Source: Sterolibacterium denitrificans
Lineage (GTDB): Bacteria; Pseudomonadota; Gammaproteobacteria; Burkholderiales; Rhodocyclaceae
Length of the DNA: 64,000 nt
Reading direction: 5' to 3'
Assembly: GCF_900174485.1 (NCBI RefSeq)
Contig: NZ_LT837803.1
Location: 744,001 to 808,000, forward strand
Made by a program: the position numbers and the translations under genes. Numbering within the stretch: position 1 is the first letter of the stretch; every line of letters begins with the position of its first letter. The notes beneath the pieces were generated by a model that searched no databases, had not been told where the DNA came from, and worked only from the letters and a program-made list of their open reading frames with translations. Shown piece by piece: positions 47,418-56,526 of the stretch.

Positions 47418-48154
47418 CTCAAGGTTCCATAACTGACGAAGCCGCGGATCGGATCAAGGATGCGGGTGAGCATGGAACGTCCGGCCGATCTTTCGACCAC
47501 CACGACGTCATCACCCTTGATCATGGGATCTTCGGCACGCCCGTTGCGGATCTGTTCCAGGTCGAAGACCATGATTTCCTTTTCGCCATTCGGCAGCGCC
47601 CGGATGATCTTGATCTCGTTTTCATCCGCCAGCGAACCCAGCCCTTCGGCCCGCGCCAAGGCGGAAAGCAGCGTCGTGCGTCCCTGGATCGGATAGCTGC
47701 CGGTCTTTCTGACTTCACCCTCGATGATCACGCGCTGGCTGACGTATTCCTTGATGAACACGCTCACTTGCGGATCCTGCAACATGTTTTCGGCGAGCTT
47801 GGCCGCCAGCGTGTCCTCCAGCTCCTGCGCCGACAGACCGCCCGCCTGCACGGCGCCGATCATCGGCAGCGTGATCTGGCCGCGCGAGTTCACCCGCACC
47901 GAGCGCGAAAGATCCGGTACCTGGAACACCGAAATTTCGAGCAGGTCATGGACGCCGATCCTGTACTCATCGACCTGCTGTCCGAATGTCTGCGCCGGTG
48001 CTGGAGTTGGAGCTGGAGTCGAAGCCGGCGCAGCATCTGCGGCCTTATCCACATCCGCGGCCACATTCTGCGGCGCGGTCTCTTCGGCCAGCGCCACGCT
48101 GCTGGCCATCAGCCAAAGCGCTGCGCCAAGGCCATAGAAAATCTGCTGTCTCAT
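47414..48154 (-). CDS. Polysaccharide export protein (Wza/GumB-like)
   Basis: A 246-residue outer-membrane-type exporter. A signal peptide (cleavage near VALA, residue 23) without a lipobox cysteine precedes a Pro/Ala linker, a Poly_export domain starting YRIGVHDLLEISVFQVPDLSR (short form GVHDLLEI) and an SLBB domain (VIIEGEVRKTGSYPIQGRTTL in part). ATG 48154 was chosen for its AGGTGA site and signal peptide. It is shorter than Wza (about 380 residues), near the size of GumB-type proteins. It overlaps the kinase gene. Confidence 0.92.
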   Translation of the reverse strand: MRQQIFYGLGAALWLMASSVALAEETAPQNVAADVDKAADAAPASTPAPTPAPAQTFGQQVDEYRIGVHDLLEISVFQVPDLSRSVRVNSRGQITLPMIGAVQAGGLSAQELEDTLAAKLAENMLQDPQVSVFIKEYVSQRVIIEGEVRKTGSYPIQGRTTLLSALARAEGLGSLADENEIKIIRALPNGEKEIMVFDLEQIRNGRAEDPMIKGDDVVVVERSAGRSMLTRILDPIRGFVSYGTLR

Positions 48155-48279
48155 ACGGTCACCTATCGAAGACAGATACGCCACCCGGCATCGGAGATCA
48201 GAGTGACGTGAAATGACATGACGTTCGCGTTCGCTTTCGCAGGCCGTGGGCTGAAGGCTGAAAATTCAAAGCGGCGAGG

Positions 48280-48296
48280 CCGGGCGGGGTGCCCGG
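48280..48296 (-). terminator. Short hairpin after the PHP phosphatase gene
   Basis: CCGGGC and GCCCGG form a 6-bp stem with a 5-nt loop just 7 bp past the phosphatase stop on the minus strand. It suggests partial separation of that gene from the export/kinase operon, though no T-run follows. Confidence 0.4.
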
Positions 48297-48302
48297 ACAA
48301 GC

Positions 48303-49115
48303 TCAGGAAGCGGAACGTCCCCACAAACGCGCCCAGAAACCCGATTTTCTGCCGTGCCGACGGCTACCTCGGTTACGCTCCGGCAAAGGCGGCATTTCAT
48401 CGGGTGCAAGATTGCGCAGTATACCTGCAGGCCGGGTCTCCACCAAGTGAGTCGCCTCCTCCGCGCCCACCCATTTTGCCGCCGCCTCGCGTCCTTCCGT
48501 CAGCAGCGGCGGACGGCGCTGCACGCCATGCGAATCCGTCGCCAGCACATGCACCCGGCCCTCGTCCAGCATGCGCTCGCCCCAGTAGCGCGCCTCGCTG
48601 CCGAAACGCCCGGTCAGGCTGCCCGAGGTGATCTGCATCCACGCCCCCTGATCGACCAGCGCGCAGAAGGTCGGGTAATGGTCACTGATCCAGGTCAGCC
48701 GCTCGGGATGCGTGATCAGCGGCACATAACCCGTCGCCAGCAGATTGAACACGAACTCATCGAAACGCGGCGGCGCGACATGATGCGGCGGCTCCAGCAA
48801 AAAATACCGCGTCCCGCCCAGCGTCGGTACATCGCCCGAACGCAGCCGCGCCGGCAGCTCCGGCGCCAGATGCGCATCCGCTCCCGTCGTCAGGCGCAGG
48901 GCGATCTCCGCCTCGTCCAGTGCCGCCTGCAGGCGCGCCACGCCGCTGCGGATGATCTCGCCGGTATTCTCGAACACGCCGGGATAAATATGCGACGTAC
49001 ACGCCGTGACCGCGATGCCATCGGCCACCGCCACCCGCGCCATCTCCAGCGAAGTCTCCAGATCCGGCGCGCCATCATCGATGCCCGGCAACATATGGCA
49101 ATGCAGATCGATCAT
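48303..49115 (-). CDS. PHP-family protein-tyrosine phosphatase (CpsB/YwqE-like)
   Basis: A 270-residue metal-dependent phosphatase of the PHP superfamily. Motifs are [13 protein letters not shown] at the start, [15 protein letters not shown] and [10 protein letters not shown], which supply the metal-binding histidines and aspartates. These enzymes dephosphorylate the tyrosine tail of Wzc/CapB-type kinases. ATG 49115 begins the conserved MIDLHCH; the upstream ATG at 49133 is possible but adds MFYYRP. A Lys/Arg-rich tail after about residue 250 is extra. It diverges from ugd over only 44 bp. Confidence 0.92.
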   Translation of the reverse strand: MIDLHCHMLPGIDDGAPDLETSLEMARVAVADGIAVTACTSHIYPGVFENTGEIIRSGVARLQAALDEAEIALRLTTGADAHLAPELPARLRSGDVPTLGGTRYFLLEPPHHVAPPRFDEFVFNLLATGYVPLITHPERLTWISDHYPTFCALVDQGAWMQITSGSLTGRFGSEARYWGERMLDEGRVHVLATDSHGVQRRPPLLTEGREAAAKWVGAEEATHLVETRPAGILRNLAPDEMPPLPERNRGSRRHGRKSGFWARLWGRSAS

Positions 49116-49159
49116 CGGGCGATAATAAAACAATTCCCCATCATGCGATCCGCCCAGCC

Positions 49160-50326
49160 ATGAAAATCACCATCGCCGGAACCGGCTACGTCGGCCTCTC
49201 CAACGCTCTGCTGCTCGCCCAGCACAACGAAGTCGTCGCGCTCGATATCGTTGCCGAAAAGGTCACCCTGCTCAACCGCAGGCAATCCCCCATCGAAGAC
49301 GCCGAAATCCAGGACTACCTGGCGCGCAGATCCCTCGACTTCCGCGCCACGCTCGACAAGCATGACGCCTATCGGGGCGCCGACTACATCATCATCGCCA
49401 CGCCCACCGACTACGATCCGGCCAGCAACCACTTCAACACCGCCTCCATCGAAACCGTCATCCGCGACGTCATCGCCATCAACCCGCAGGCGGTGATGGT
49501 CATCAAATCCACCGTTCCCGTCGGCTACACCGCCAAAATGCGGCAAACCCTGGGCATCGACAAGCTCATCTTCTCCCCCGAATTCCTGCGCGAAGGCAAG
49601 GCGCTCTACGACAACCTCCATCCCTCGCGCATCGTCGTCGGCGAGCGAAGCGAACGTGCGCAAACCTTCGCCCGCCTGCTGCAGCAAGGCGCCATCAAAC
49701 AAAACATTCCCACGCTGTTTACCGGCAGCGCCGAAGCCGAAGCCATCAAACTCTTCGCCAACACCTACCTCGCCATGCGCGTGGCCTACTTCAACGAACT
49801 CGACACCTACGCCGCCAGCCACGGTCTCGATCCCCGCCAGATCATCGAAGGCGTGGGCCTCGACCCGCGCATCGGCAACCACTACAACAACCCCAGCTTC
49901 GGCTACGGCGGCTACTGCCTGCCCAAGGACACCAAGCAACTCCTCGCCAACTACCAGCACGTGCCGCAAACCCTCATCCGCGCCATCGTCGACGCCAACA
50001 CCACGCGAAAGGACTTCATCGCCGAAGACATCCTGCGCCGCAATCCCGAAATGGTGGGTATCTATCGCCTGGCGATGAAAACCGGCAGCGACAACTTCCG
50101 CGCCTCGGCCATCCAGGGCGTGATGAAGCGCATCAAGGCCAAGGGCATCGAAGTCATCGTCCACGAACCCGCGCTCAGGGAACACACCTTCTTTCATTCA
50201 CGTGTGGTCAACGATCTGGACAGCTTCAAGCGCCAGGCCAGCCTCATCGTCGCCAACCGCCAGACCCCAGAACTCGCCGACGTCGCCGACAAGGTCTATA
50301 CACGTGATCTGTTCGGCAGTGACTGA
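49160..50326 (+). CDS. ugd: UDP-glucose 6-dehydrogenase (short type)
   Basis: A 388-residue nucleotide-sugar dehydrogenase with Rossmann start [14 protein letters not shown], the SEFLREG-like [12 protein letters not shown] segment and catalytic cysteine in [10 protein letters not shown]. The size and sequence match the short, gammaproteobacterial-type UDP-glucose dehydrogenases that give UDP-glucuronate. Upstream there is only a short gap to the divergent phosphatase gene. UDP-glucuronate would be a building block of the polysaccharide together with the ManNAcA from WecBC. Confidence 0.92.
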   Translation: MKITIAGTGYVGLSNALLLAQHNEVVALDIVAEKVTLLNRRQSPIEDAEIQDYLARRSLDFRATLDKHDAYRGADYIIIATPTDYDPASNHFNTASIETVIRDVIAINPQAVMVIKSTVPVGYTAKMRQTLGIDKLIFSPEFLREGKALYDNLHPSRIVVGERSERAQTFARLLQQGAIKQNIPTLFTGSAEAEAIKLFANTYLAMRVAYFNELDTYAASHGLDPRQIIEGVGLDPRIGNHYNNPSFGYGGYCLPKDTKQLLANYQHVPQTLIRAIVDANTTRKDFIAEDILRRNPEMVGIYRLAMKTGSDNFRASAIQGVMKRIKAKGIEVIVHEPALREHTFFHSRVVNDLDSFKRQASLIVANRQTPELADVADKVYTRDLFGSD

Positions 50327-50450
50327 ATCAGTCCGGGTTCGCGAGCGACTGTCCCAGTTCCCAATGGAGCGGGATTTATTCGAAGCTTTTCCTGACTCGT
50401 TAATCGCGCTGACCGAACGGTAGGAATAAATATGGAACCGTGATTCTTCT

Positions 50451-50499
50451 GGACAAGCGCTTGTAACCGCTTGTCCATCCTCCCAAACCCTCATACAAT
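50451..50499 (+). promoter_or_regulatory. Promoter with overlapping palindrome before the EPS MarR-type gene
   Basis: TTGTCC (50471-50476) and TACAAT (50494-50499) are 17 bp apart. The -35 lies in the right half of a 9-bp inverted repeat, GGACAAGCG (50451-50459) and CGCTTGTCC (50468-50476). A repressor bound there would block the promoter. The regulator gene starts 36 bp after the -10, so autoregulation is plausible. Confidence 0.6.
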
Positions 50500-50534
50500 T
50501 TTGCTCATTTTTTAACCGACTTGCCCGGTGCCCT

Positions 50535-50903
50535 GTGACTCCAAAAGAGCAGACCCACTTCAAGATACTGCGTGCCATCGAGCTCAATCCGCAGATCACC
50601 CAGCGTGAAATTGCCCGGATGCTGGGCGTCAGCAATGGCAAGGTGCACTACCTGATGAACGCCCTGATTGAAAAAGGGCTGCTCAAGATTGAAAGCTTCA
50701 GTAATAACAACGGCAAGGTCGGCAAAGTCGCCTACCTGCTCACGCCGGAAGGTATTCGCAACCGCATGGCCCTCACCAAGGCCTACCTCGCCCGCAAGGA
50801 AGCCGAATACGAAGCACTCTGGGTCGAGATCAAGGCACTGCGCCAGGACGCAGACCAGGTAACCGAAACTCACGCTGCAGCACCCGCTCCGGGTGCCCAA
50901 TAG
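50535..50903 (+). CDS. EPS-associated MarR-type winged-helix regulator
   Basis: A 122-residue DNA-binding protein. A winged helix (about 8-75) has the recognition helix in [22 protein letters not shown] and the wing [17 protein letters not shown] (short form KVAYLLTP), then a coiled coil ([22 protein letters not shown] in part). It matches the MarR-like regulators found in exopolysaccharide loci of Gram-negative bacteria. GTG start. It sits between ugd and wecB, just after a palindrome-bearing promoter, so it probably controls the rightward operon. Confidence 0.88.
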   Translation: MTPKEQTHFKILRAIELNPQITQREIARMLGVSNGKVHYLMNALIEKGLLKIESFSNNNGKVGKVAYLLTPEGIRNRMALTKAYLARKEAEYEALWVEIKALRQDADQVTETHAAAPAPGAQ

Positions 50904-50904
50904 C

Positions 50905-52059
50905 ATGGTGTCCCCCCTGAAAGTCTTGAGTATCTTCGGTACGCGCCCGGAGGCAATCAAGATGGCACCGCTCGCGCTGGCGCTTGCCGCCGACGGCCGT
51001 TTTGATGCCAGGGTCTGCGTCACCGCTCAGCACCGCGAAATGCTCGATCAGGTGCTCGGCCTGTTTGCCCTTACGCCCGACTACGACCTCGACATCATGC
51101 AGCCGGGCCAAGACCTGACCGATATCACCAGCGTCATTCTGCAGGGCATGAAAGGCGTACTGTCCGACTGCCAGCCCGACATCGTGCTGGTTCACGGCGA
51201 TACCGCCACCACCTTTGCCGCCACGCTGGCAGCCTATTACCAACAGATCCCAGTCGCCCATGTCGAAGCCGGCCTGCGTACCGGCAACCTGTATTCACCC
51301 TGGCCGGAAGAAGCCAACCGCAAGCTCACCAGTGCACTGGCCGTCCTGCACTTCGCCCCCACCGAGCTATCCAAAGCCAACCTGTTGCGCGAAGGCATCG
51401 CTCCGGAAAGTATCGTGGTTACCGGCAACACGGTGATCGATGCACTGCTCGATGTAGTGAACAAGCTTGAGCGGGATGACAACCTGCGCGCCCAGGCCGC
51501 CGCGCCCACAGCCTTTCTTGACGCGGCGCGGCGCATCATCCTGGTTACCGGCCACCGCCGTGAAAGCTTTGGCGGCGGCTTCGAGCGCATCTGCCAAGCG
51601 CTGATTGAAGTGGCCCGGCAGCACCCGGAGGTGGATATCGTCTATCCAGTGCACCTCAACCCCAACGTGTGCGAGCCGGTCAATCGCCTGCTCAAAGGCA
51701 TCGCCAACATCCATCTCATTGAACCGCTGGACTACCTGCCCTTCGTCCACCTGATGAGCCGGGCCCACTTCATCCTCACCGACTCCGGCGGCATCCAGGA
51801 AGAGGCCCCCTCTCTTGGCAAGCCAGTACTGGTCATGCGCGACACCACCGAGCGCCCGGAAGCCATCGAAGCGGGCACGGTCGAACTGGTCGGCACTCAT
51901 ACTGACGCCATCTGCCAACAGATCAACCGTCTGTTGCAAGACCAGCAGGCTTACAGCAGCATGGCCATGGCGCATAACCCTTATGGCGACGGCAAAGCCT
52001 GTGACCGTATCCGGCAAGTACTGATCGACTGGCAAGCAACCCGCAAGGAATACGCATGA
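50905..52059 (+). CDS. wecB: UDP-N-acetylglucosamine 2-epimerase (non-hydrolysing)
   Basis: WecB converts UDP-GlcNAc to UDP-ManNAc. The 384-residue product has [30 protein letters not shown] with the catalytic Asp, HVEAGLRTG with the Glu, VTGHRRES with the His, and [20 protein letters not shown] 50905 directly follows the regulator stop; a GTG at 50908 is an alternative. The stop overlaps wecC as ATGA. Both serve UDP-ManNAcA synthesis. Confidence 0.96.
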   Translation: MVSPLKVLSIFGTRPEAIKMAPLALALAADGRFDARVCVTAQHREMLDQVLGLFALTPDYDLDIMQPGQDLTDITSVILQGMKGVLSDCQPDIVLVHGDTATTFAATLAAYYQQIPVAHVEAGLRTGNLYSPWPEEANRKLTSALAVLHFAPTELSKANLLREGIAPESIVVTGNTVIDALLDVVNKLERDDNLRAQAAAPTAFLDAARRIILVTGHRRESFGGGFERICQALIEVARQHPEVDIVYPVHLNPNVCEPVNRLLKGIANIHLIEPLDYLPFVHLMSRAHFILTDSGGIQEEAPSLGKPVLVMRDTTERPEAIEAGTVELVGTHTDAICQQINRLLQDQQAYSSMAMAHNPYGDGKACDRIRQVLIDWQATRKEYA

Positions 52060-53342
52060 GCTTCAACACTATCTCGATGATCGGCCTTGGTTACATCGGC
52101 CTGCCCACCGCAGCCGCTTTTGCCTCGCGCAAGGTCAAGGTGATTGGTGTTGATATAAACCAACACGCAGTGGAGACCATCAACAAGGGCCAGATACACA
52201 TTGTCGAACCCGACCTGGACATGGTGGTGCACGCCGCAGTCAGTGAAGGCTACCTGCGTGCTACGACCACCCCGGAGCCAGCCGAAGCCTTTCTGATTGC
52301 CGTGCCCACGCCCTTTATCGACAATGGAAAGCAAACCAACAATCGCGCACCGGATCTGAGTTACATAGCCTCAGCTGCGAAGGCCATCGCTCCGGTACTG
52401 CAAAAAGGCAACCTGGTCATCCTCGAATCCACTTCCCCCGTCGGTGCCACCGAACAGTTGGCCGCCTGGCTGGCCGAAGCACGCCCGGACTTGAGCTTCC
52501 CGCAAACCCATGGCGAAGCCTCGGATATCCGCATCGCCCACTGCCCCGAGCGTGTCCTGCCTGGCCATGTGCTGCGTGAGCTGGTGCAGAACGACCGGGT
52601 AATCGGTGGCATGACGCCCAAGTGCTCGGCAGCGGCAGCACGCCTCTACAAAACCTTTGTGGTGGGCGAATGCGTTATCACCAACGCCCGCACCGCCGAA
52701 ATGTGCAAGTTGACCGAAAACAGCTTCCGCGACGTCAATATCGCCTTCGCCAACGAACTCTCGATCATCTGCGACAAGCTCGACATCAATGTGTGGGAGC
52801 TGATCCGCTTGGCCAACCGCCACCCGCGAGTCAACATCTTGCAACCCGGCCCCGGCGTGGGCGGCCACTGCATCGCCGTCGATCCCTGGTTCATCGTCAG
52901 CAAAACGCCGGAACAAGCCCGCCTGATCCGCGCCGCCCGCGAAGTGAACGACAGCAAACCCGAATGGGTCATCAACAAAGTCAAGCTGACCGTAGCCGAT
53001 TACCTGCAGGCCAACCCAGAAAAGACCGCCAGGGATGTCACCATTGCCTGCTTTGGCTTGGCCTTCAAGGCGGATATTGATGATCTGCGCGAGAGTCCGG
53101 CGATGGATATTGTCCAAAGTCTTGCTGATCAACACCCTGGTCCAGTTCTGGCGGTGGAGCCCAACATCAAAGCGAAACCAGCGAGTCTGTCAGACAAGGT
53201 AGCGCTTGTTTCTGCCGAAGCAGCCATTCAGAAAATGCAAATTGCCGTTCTTTTGGTGGCGCATAAATCGTTTCGAGAGATACCGAAGAGTAATTGGTCG
53301 AATAAGCAATTTATAAAGGCCTGTAGCATTTTGCAGGTGTGA
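52056..53342 (+). CDS. wecC: UDP-N-acetyl-D-mannosamine dehydrogenase
   Basis: WecC oxidises UDP-ManNAc to UDP-ManNAcA with NAD. The 428-residue product has [15 protein letters not shown] (Rossmann), [10 protein letters not shown], the [18 protein letters not shown] helix (short form TENSFRDVN) and the catalytic Cys in [12 protein letters not shown]. The last 70 codons become visibly AT-richer than the rest, marking the edge of the AT-rich cassette. Its stop overlaps the next gene. Confidence 0.96.
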   Translation: MSFNTISMIGLGYIGLPTAAAFASRKVKVIGVDINQHAVETINKGQIHIVEPDLDMVVHAAVSEGYLRATTTPEPAEAFLIAVPTPFIDNGKQTNNRAPDLSYIASAAKAIAPVLQKGNLVILESTSPVGATEQLAAWLAEARPDLSFPQTHGEASDIRIAHCPERVLPGHVLRELVQNDRVIGGMTPKCSAAAARLYKTFVVGECVITNARTAEMCKLTENSFRDVNIAFANELSIICDKLDINVWELIRLANRHPRVNILQPGPGVGGHCIAVDPWFIVSKTPEQARLIRAAREVNDSKPEWVINKVKLTVADYLQANPEKTARDVTIACFGLAFKADIDDLRESPAMDIVQSLADQHPGPVLAVEPNIKAKPASLSDKVALVSAEAAIQKMQIAVLLVAHKSFREIPKSNWSNKQFIKACSILQV

Positions 53343-54697
53343 CCAGGATACCAGCGCTGCAATTTGTTGAAGGGATAAGCAGCATGTTCCACAGGATCAA
53401 AAGGATTGTTCCATCCTCTCTAAAAACCTACCTGGCGCCCCTTTACCAAAAGACGGTAGGTGACAGGTACAAAATATGGCTAGTTCGCCATATGCACAAG
53501 AGGCATCAGCGGCTTTTGAAGCTGCTCAATGGAAAGCAGCGTATACGTGTGGTTTTTCTAGTAATCCATAAGAGTATGTGGAAAGTTGACCCGGTATTTC
53601 AAAAAATGTTGACTGATCCCTTCTTTGAGCCAATCGTTCTAATTTGCCCTTTTATCGTCCATGGTGAAGAGCAGATGTGGATTGATATGCTTGAGGGGCT
53701 TGAGTACTTCAACGGAAAAGGCTACCCGATCTGTTCAGCATATAACAATAATAAAAAGTGTTGGGTTAAACTGAAGGAGATGGCACCAGATATTGTTTTC
53801 TTTACAAACCCAAACAGGTTAACTTTCAAAGAATACTATGAAAATGCATATTTGAATTATTTAAGTTGTTATGCTGGCTATGGGATATCCGTAGTGGACT
53901 ACAATAATGGCCAATCACAATATAACCAGGATTTCCATAACGCCTGCTGGAAGATCTTTGTTCAGAACAAAAATATGTATGACCAATTCTTGAGATATTC
54001 GTATCGTGATACAGAAGGTTTACATATTGTTCTCGATGCAATAATAGAAGACTTGTTGGCCTCAAAGGCTGATTGTAAGAGTGCATGGAAAAATTTCAAT
54101 ACACATAAGAAGGTTATTTTTGCACCACATCACACTATAAATAAGGATTCCTCTCTTCAATTAGGCAATTTTCTGGAGTTTGCCGAATTAATGAAGCAGT
54201 TGGTTATGGATACAAGAAAAGATATAACATGGTCATTCAAGCCCCACCCTATCTTGAAGTCAAAGCTTTATGCGCATAAAGAATGGGGGGCTGATAGAAC
54301 CGATGCCTACTATGGTTTCTGGGCAAGTCAACCCAATTCACAACTGGATGAAGGTGGCTACATAGACCTGTTTGTACAGTCAGATGCGTTGATCCACGAT
54401 AGTGCGGCATTTATTGCTGAATATATATTTACAGATAAGCCAATGCTTTATCTCATGAATAGTCGTACAAGAAAAAACTTAAATGATTTTGGAAATCAGT
54501 GTTTGAATACTGCCTCGGAAGCATGGAATGGAAAAGACATCAGGGCTTTCATAAGTGATCTAATGGCAAATTCTGATGGTATGCTGGAGAGTAGGCGGAA
54601 ATTTATTGCTTGGTATTTAAATGGCCTTGAAGTAAATAAGTCCTCCTCTGCCATTGTTGACATAATAAAAAGCAGTGTAAGGGAATTGAATAAATGA
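53339..54697 (+). CDS. CDP-glycerol glycerophosphotransferase-like protein
   Basis: A protein of up to 452 residues (437 if ATG 53384 is used, which has AAGGGA upstream; the GTG at 53339 has the overlap to wecC). The C-terminal half resembles the TagB/TagF family: IFAPHHTINKD (about 262-272), FKPHPIL (about 299), DLFVQSDALIHDSAAFIAEYIF in part (about 341) and KPMLYL. That family transfers a phospho-polyol from a CDP donor to a glycan or lipid. The donor here may not be CDP-glycerol. It is AT-rich compared with wecC and starts a four-gene AT-rich cassette. Confidence 0.72.
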   Translation: MTRIPALQFVEGISSMFHRIKRIVPSSLKTYLAPLYQKTVGDRYKIWLVRHMHKRHQRLLKLLNGKQRIRVVFLVIHKSMWKVDPVFQKMLTDPFFEPIVLICPFIVHGEEQMWIDMLEGLEYFNGKGYPICSAYNNNKKCWVKLKEMAPDIVFFTNPNRLTFKEYYENAYLNYLSCYAGYGISVVDYNNGQSQYNQDFHNACWKIFVQNKNMYDQFLRYSYRDTEGLHIVLDAIIEDLLASKADCKSAWKNFNTHKKVIFAPHHTINKDSSLQLGNFLEFAELMKQLVMDTRKDITWSFKPHPILKSKLYAHKEWGADRTDAYYGFWASQPNSQLDEGGYIDLFVQSDALIHDSAAFIAEYIFTDKPMLYLMNSRTRKNLNDFGNQCLNTASEAWNGKDIRAFISDLMANSDGMLESRRKFIAWYLNGLEVNKSSSAIVDIIKSSVRELNK

Positions 54698-55716
54698 GAG
54701 CTATATTTCTAGGTAAGTTCCAGCCGCCGCACTTGGGGCATATCAGAACTATTCTAAAAATATCTAAGGAATTTGATTTTGTAACTGTTGGAATCACCAT
54801 GGGTGAGCCAAAGGTTATGGAATATAAGGATGTGAAACGTATTCTACAAGAAGTTTTTGAGGCTAATAAAAATATCCTTGTGGAAACAATAGAGGGCACC
54901 ATAGAGGGTGGCACCTCAAATATAGACAATCTGGATTTTGATGTTGTTGTTTCAGGAAACCAAAAAGTACTGGATATTCTGCAAAGGCGCGGTTATAGAG
55001 TCAAGTTCCAATCTCGCACAGAAGGTAAAGGGTATAGCGGGAGTGAGATAAGGAGCCTGATTGAAAGTAAAAGTAGTACATATATCGAGAATCGAACCCA
55101 AGGCTATAATTTCAAAATTCTTCCGACTGTTTTATTGAAGCCACTAGAGCTGGTTTATCCATCACATTTTAGGAATATTGAGAAGCTTATTCTTAAGGAT
55201 GGCGTGATGAAGAGGCCAATAATTATTGATGCAAGATACAATATTGTTCTTGATGGATCGCATCGCTATGCTTTTCTACTCAAGTATGGTTATAAATATG
55301 CTCCTGTGATCGTTGTGAACTATGAAGATGATTCAATTTTTGTTGGAAATCATTTAAAGCATAGATATTTAGTTGATGAGAATTTCGTTATTTCAAAGTC
55401 TGAAGTTGTATCAAGAGCATTAAATGAGAATCTTTTTAGAGCAAGAACAACCAGGCATTTTTTTCCTTTTAGAAAAATTGATTATCCTGTTTGCTTAGAG
55501 CAATTGGAGAAAGCCGAACCTAGAAATATTGATTATCTTATTGAAAACTGTACGCTTGCTGACGAAATAGAAGCGGATAAGCAATATATTAGTGAGTTGG
55601 ATGAGGAGCTGAGTATAGTAAATGAGTATATAAAGGAACAGAATGGCGTCAAGGAATATCTTTCTTATCAAGTAGTAGAAATGGAAAAGGAAATAAGTAA
55701 TACCAAGAAGGTTTGA
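54694..55716 (+). CDS. Cytidylyltransferase-like domain fused to a ParB/SerK-like domain
   Basis: A 340-residue fusion. Residues 1-130 form a nucleotidyltransferase with GKFQPPHLGH (HxGH, 13-16) and YSGSEIRSLI (SGxxIR, 115-120), as in CTP:glycerol-3-phosphate or NMN adenylyltransferases. Residues about 145-220 have LKPLELVYPSHF, IIIDARYNIVLDGSHRYAF (key DGSHR, 187-191) and KYAPVIVV, resembling ParB/SerK-like free-serine kinases, with RTTRHFFP (251-258) beyond. A helical tail follows. If both domains work, it would phosphorylate a hydroxyl amino acid and activate it with CTP. The ATG overlaps the upstream stop. Confidence 0.7.
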   Translation: MRAIFLGKFQPPHLGHIRTILKISKEFDFVTVGITMGEPKVMEYKDVKRILQEVFEANKNILVETIEGTIEGGTSNIDNLDFDVVVSGNQKVLDILQRRGYRVKFQSRTEGKGYSGSEIRSLIESKSSTYIENRTQGYNFKILPTVLLKPLELVYPSHFRNIEKLILKDGVMKRPIIIDARYNIVLDGSHRYAFLLKYGYKYAPVIVVNYEDDSIFVGNHLKHRYLVDENFVISKSEVVSRALNENLFRARTTRHFFPFRKIDYPVCLEQLEKAEPRNIDYLIENCTLADEIEADKQYISELDEELSIVNEYIKEQNGVKEYLSYQVVEMEKEISNTKKV

Positions 55717-55754
55717 GAGACTTCAGAAGTGTATTGTTTGAAAGGAAGGTATAA

Positions 55755-56483
55755 ATGCCAAAAATAGACCCCATCAATTCTGTACAAACTTGGTCACAAA
55801 ACGAAAAAACTCTAGGTATAGTAGGAATGTCACCGTTTGCGGTACTTAATTTTCTTAATACCTTTTACAGTCTGATCCCGGCTACAAAAGAATGGCAGTA
55901 TCCTAGGGTGCTACTAGACATAAATACCAAAATACCAAGTAGAGGTAGGTATTTTGAACTAAATGAAGAGGAGCCTTCTTCATATATAGCTCAAACAATA
56001 AAAGAACTGGCTTCAAATGGAGCTGACTGTATTCTTATCCCTTGCAATACAGTGCATATCATCCAAGATAAGTGGAGTGAGGCAAGTCCTGTACCAATTA
56101 TTAGCATAGTTGATGCTGTTGTAAGCGAAGCAAAGAGACTAGGCGGTAAGATTACAGCCCTTGGAACGATTACGACTACTAGTAGAAGGCTTTATTCTAG
56201 TTTGCTAGAAAAAGGTGGCGTTAAAGTCGTAGATATAGAGTTAAAAGAGCAGCAGCTAATAACCTCTATAATTGAGAGTATAAAAAAAAATGGCGGTACT
56301 AAGGAGTTAGAAGGGGGATTAATATGTTTTTTAAATGATTTAGAAAGAAAGGGTGTGACAAGTATAATACTGGGTTGTACCGAGCTTTCGCACATTAAAA
56401 GCTTTATAGAAAAACAAGGGTTCACTGTAATAGATTCAAATGAAGCTTTGGCAAAAGATGCTATAAAATATATTATGTGCTAA
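55755..56483 (+). CDS. Asp/Glu/hydantoin racemase-family protein
   Basis: A 242-residue protein of the cofactor-independent aspartate/glutamate racemase superfamily. The two catalytic cysteines are in LIPCNTVHI (about residue 95) and ILGCTELSH (about residue 208). TLGIVGMSPF gives the family start and ALGTITTTSRRLY the middle loop. It could epimerise an amino acid or a phospho-amino acid derivative. An AAAGGAAGG site precedes the ATG, 38 bp after the fusion gene. Very AT-rich with poly-A codons, unlike the surrounding genome. Confidence 0.85.
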   Translation: MPKIDPINSVQTWSQNEKTLGIVGMSPFAVLNFLNTFYSLIPATKEWQYPRVLLDINTKIPSRGRYFELNEEEPSSYIAQTIKELASNGADCILIPCNTVHIIQDKWSEASPVPIISIVDAVVSEAKRLGGKITALGTITTTSRRLYSSLLEKGGVKVVDIELKEQQLITSIIESIKKNGGTKELEGGLICFLNDLERKGVTSIILGCTELSHIKSFIEKQGFTVIDSNEALAKDAIKYIMC

Positions 56484-56526
56484 ACTCCCGGAAAGGCTTT
56501 TACTTTGATAACTGCAGATTTAAATA

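Noticed and set aside
47414-48154. Wza lipoprotein
   Set aside because: The signal peptide ends in an ordinary cleavage site; there is no lipobox cysteine.
53130-53342. Truncation of wecC at the AT-rich boundary
   Set aside because: The protein has normal length and a complete C-terminal domain; only codon use changes.
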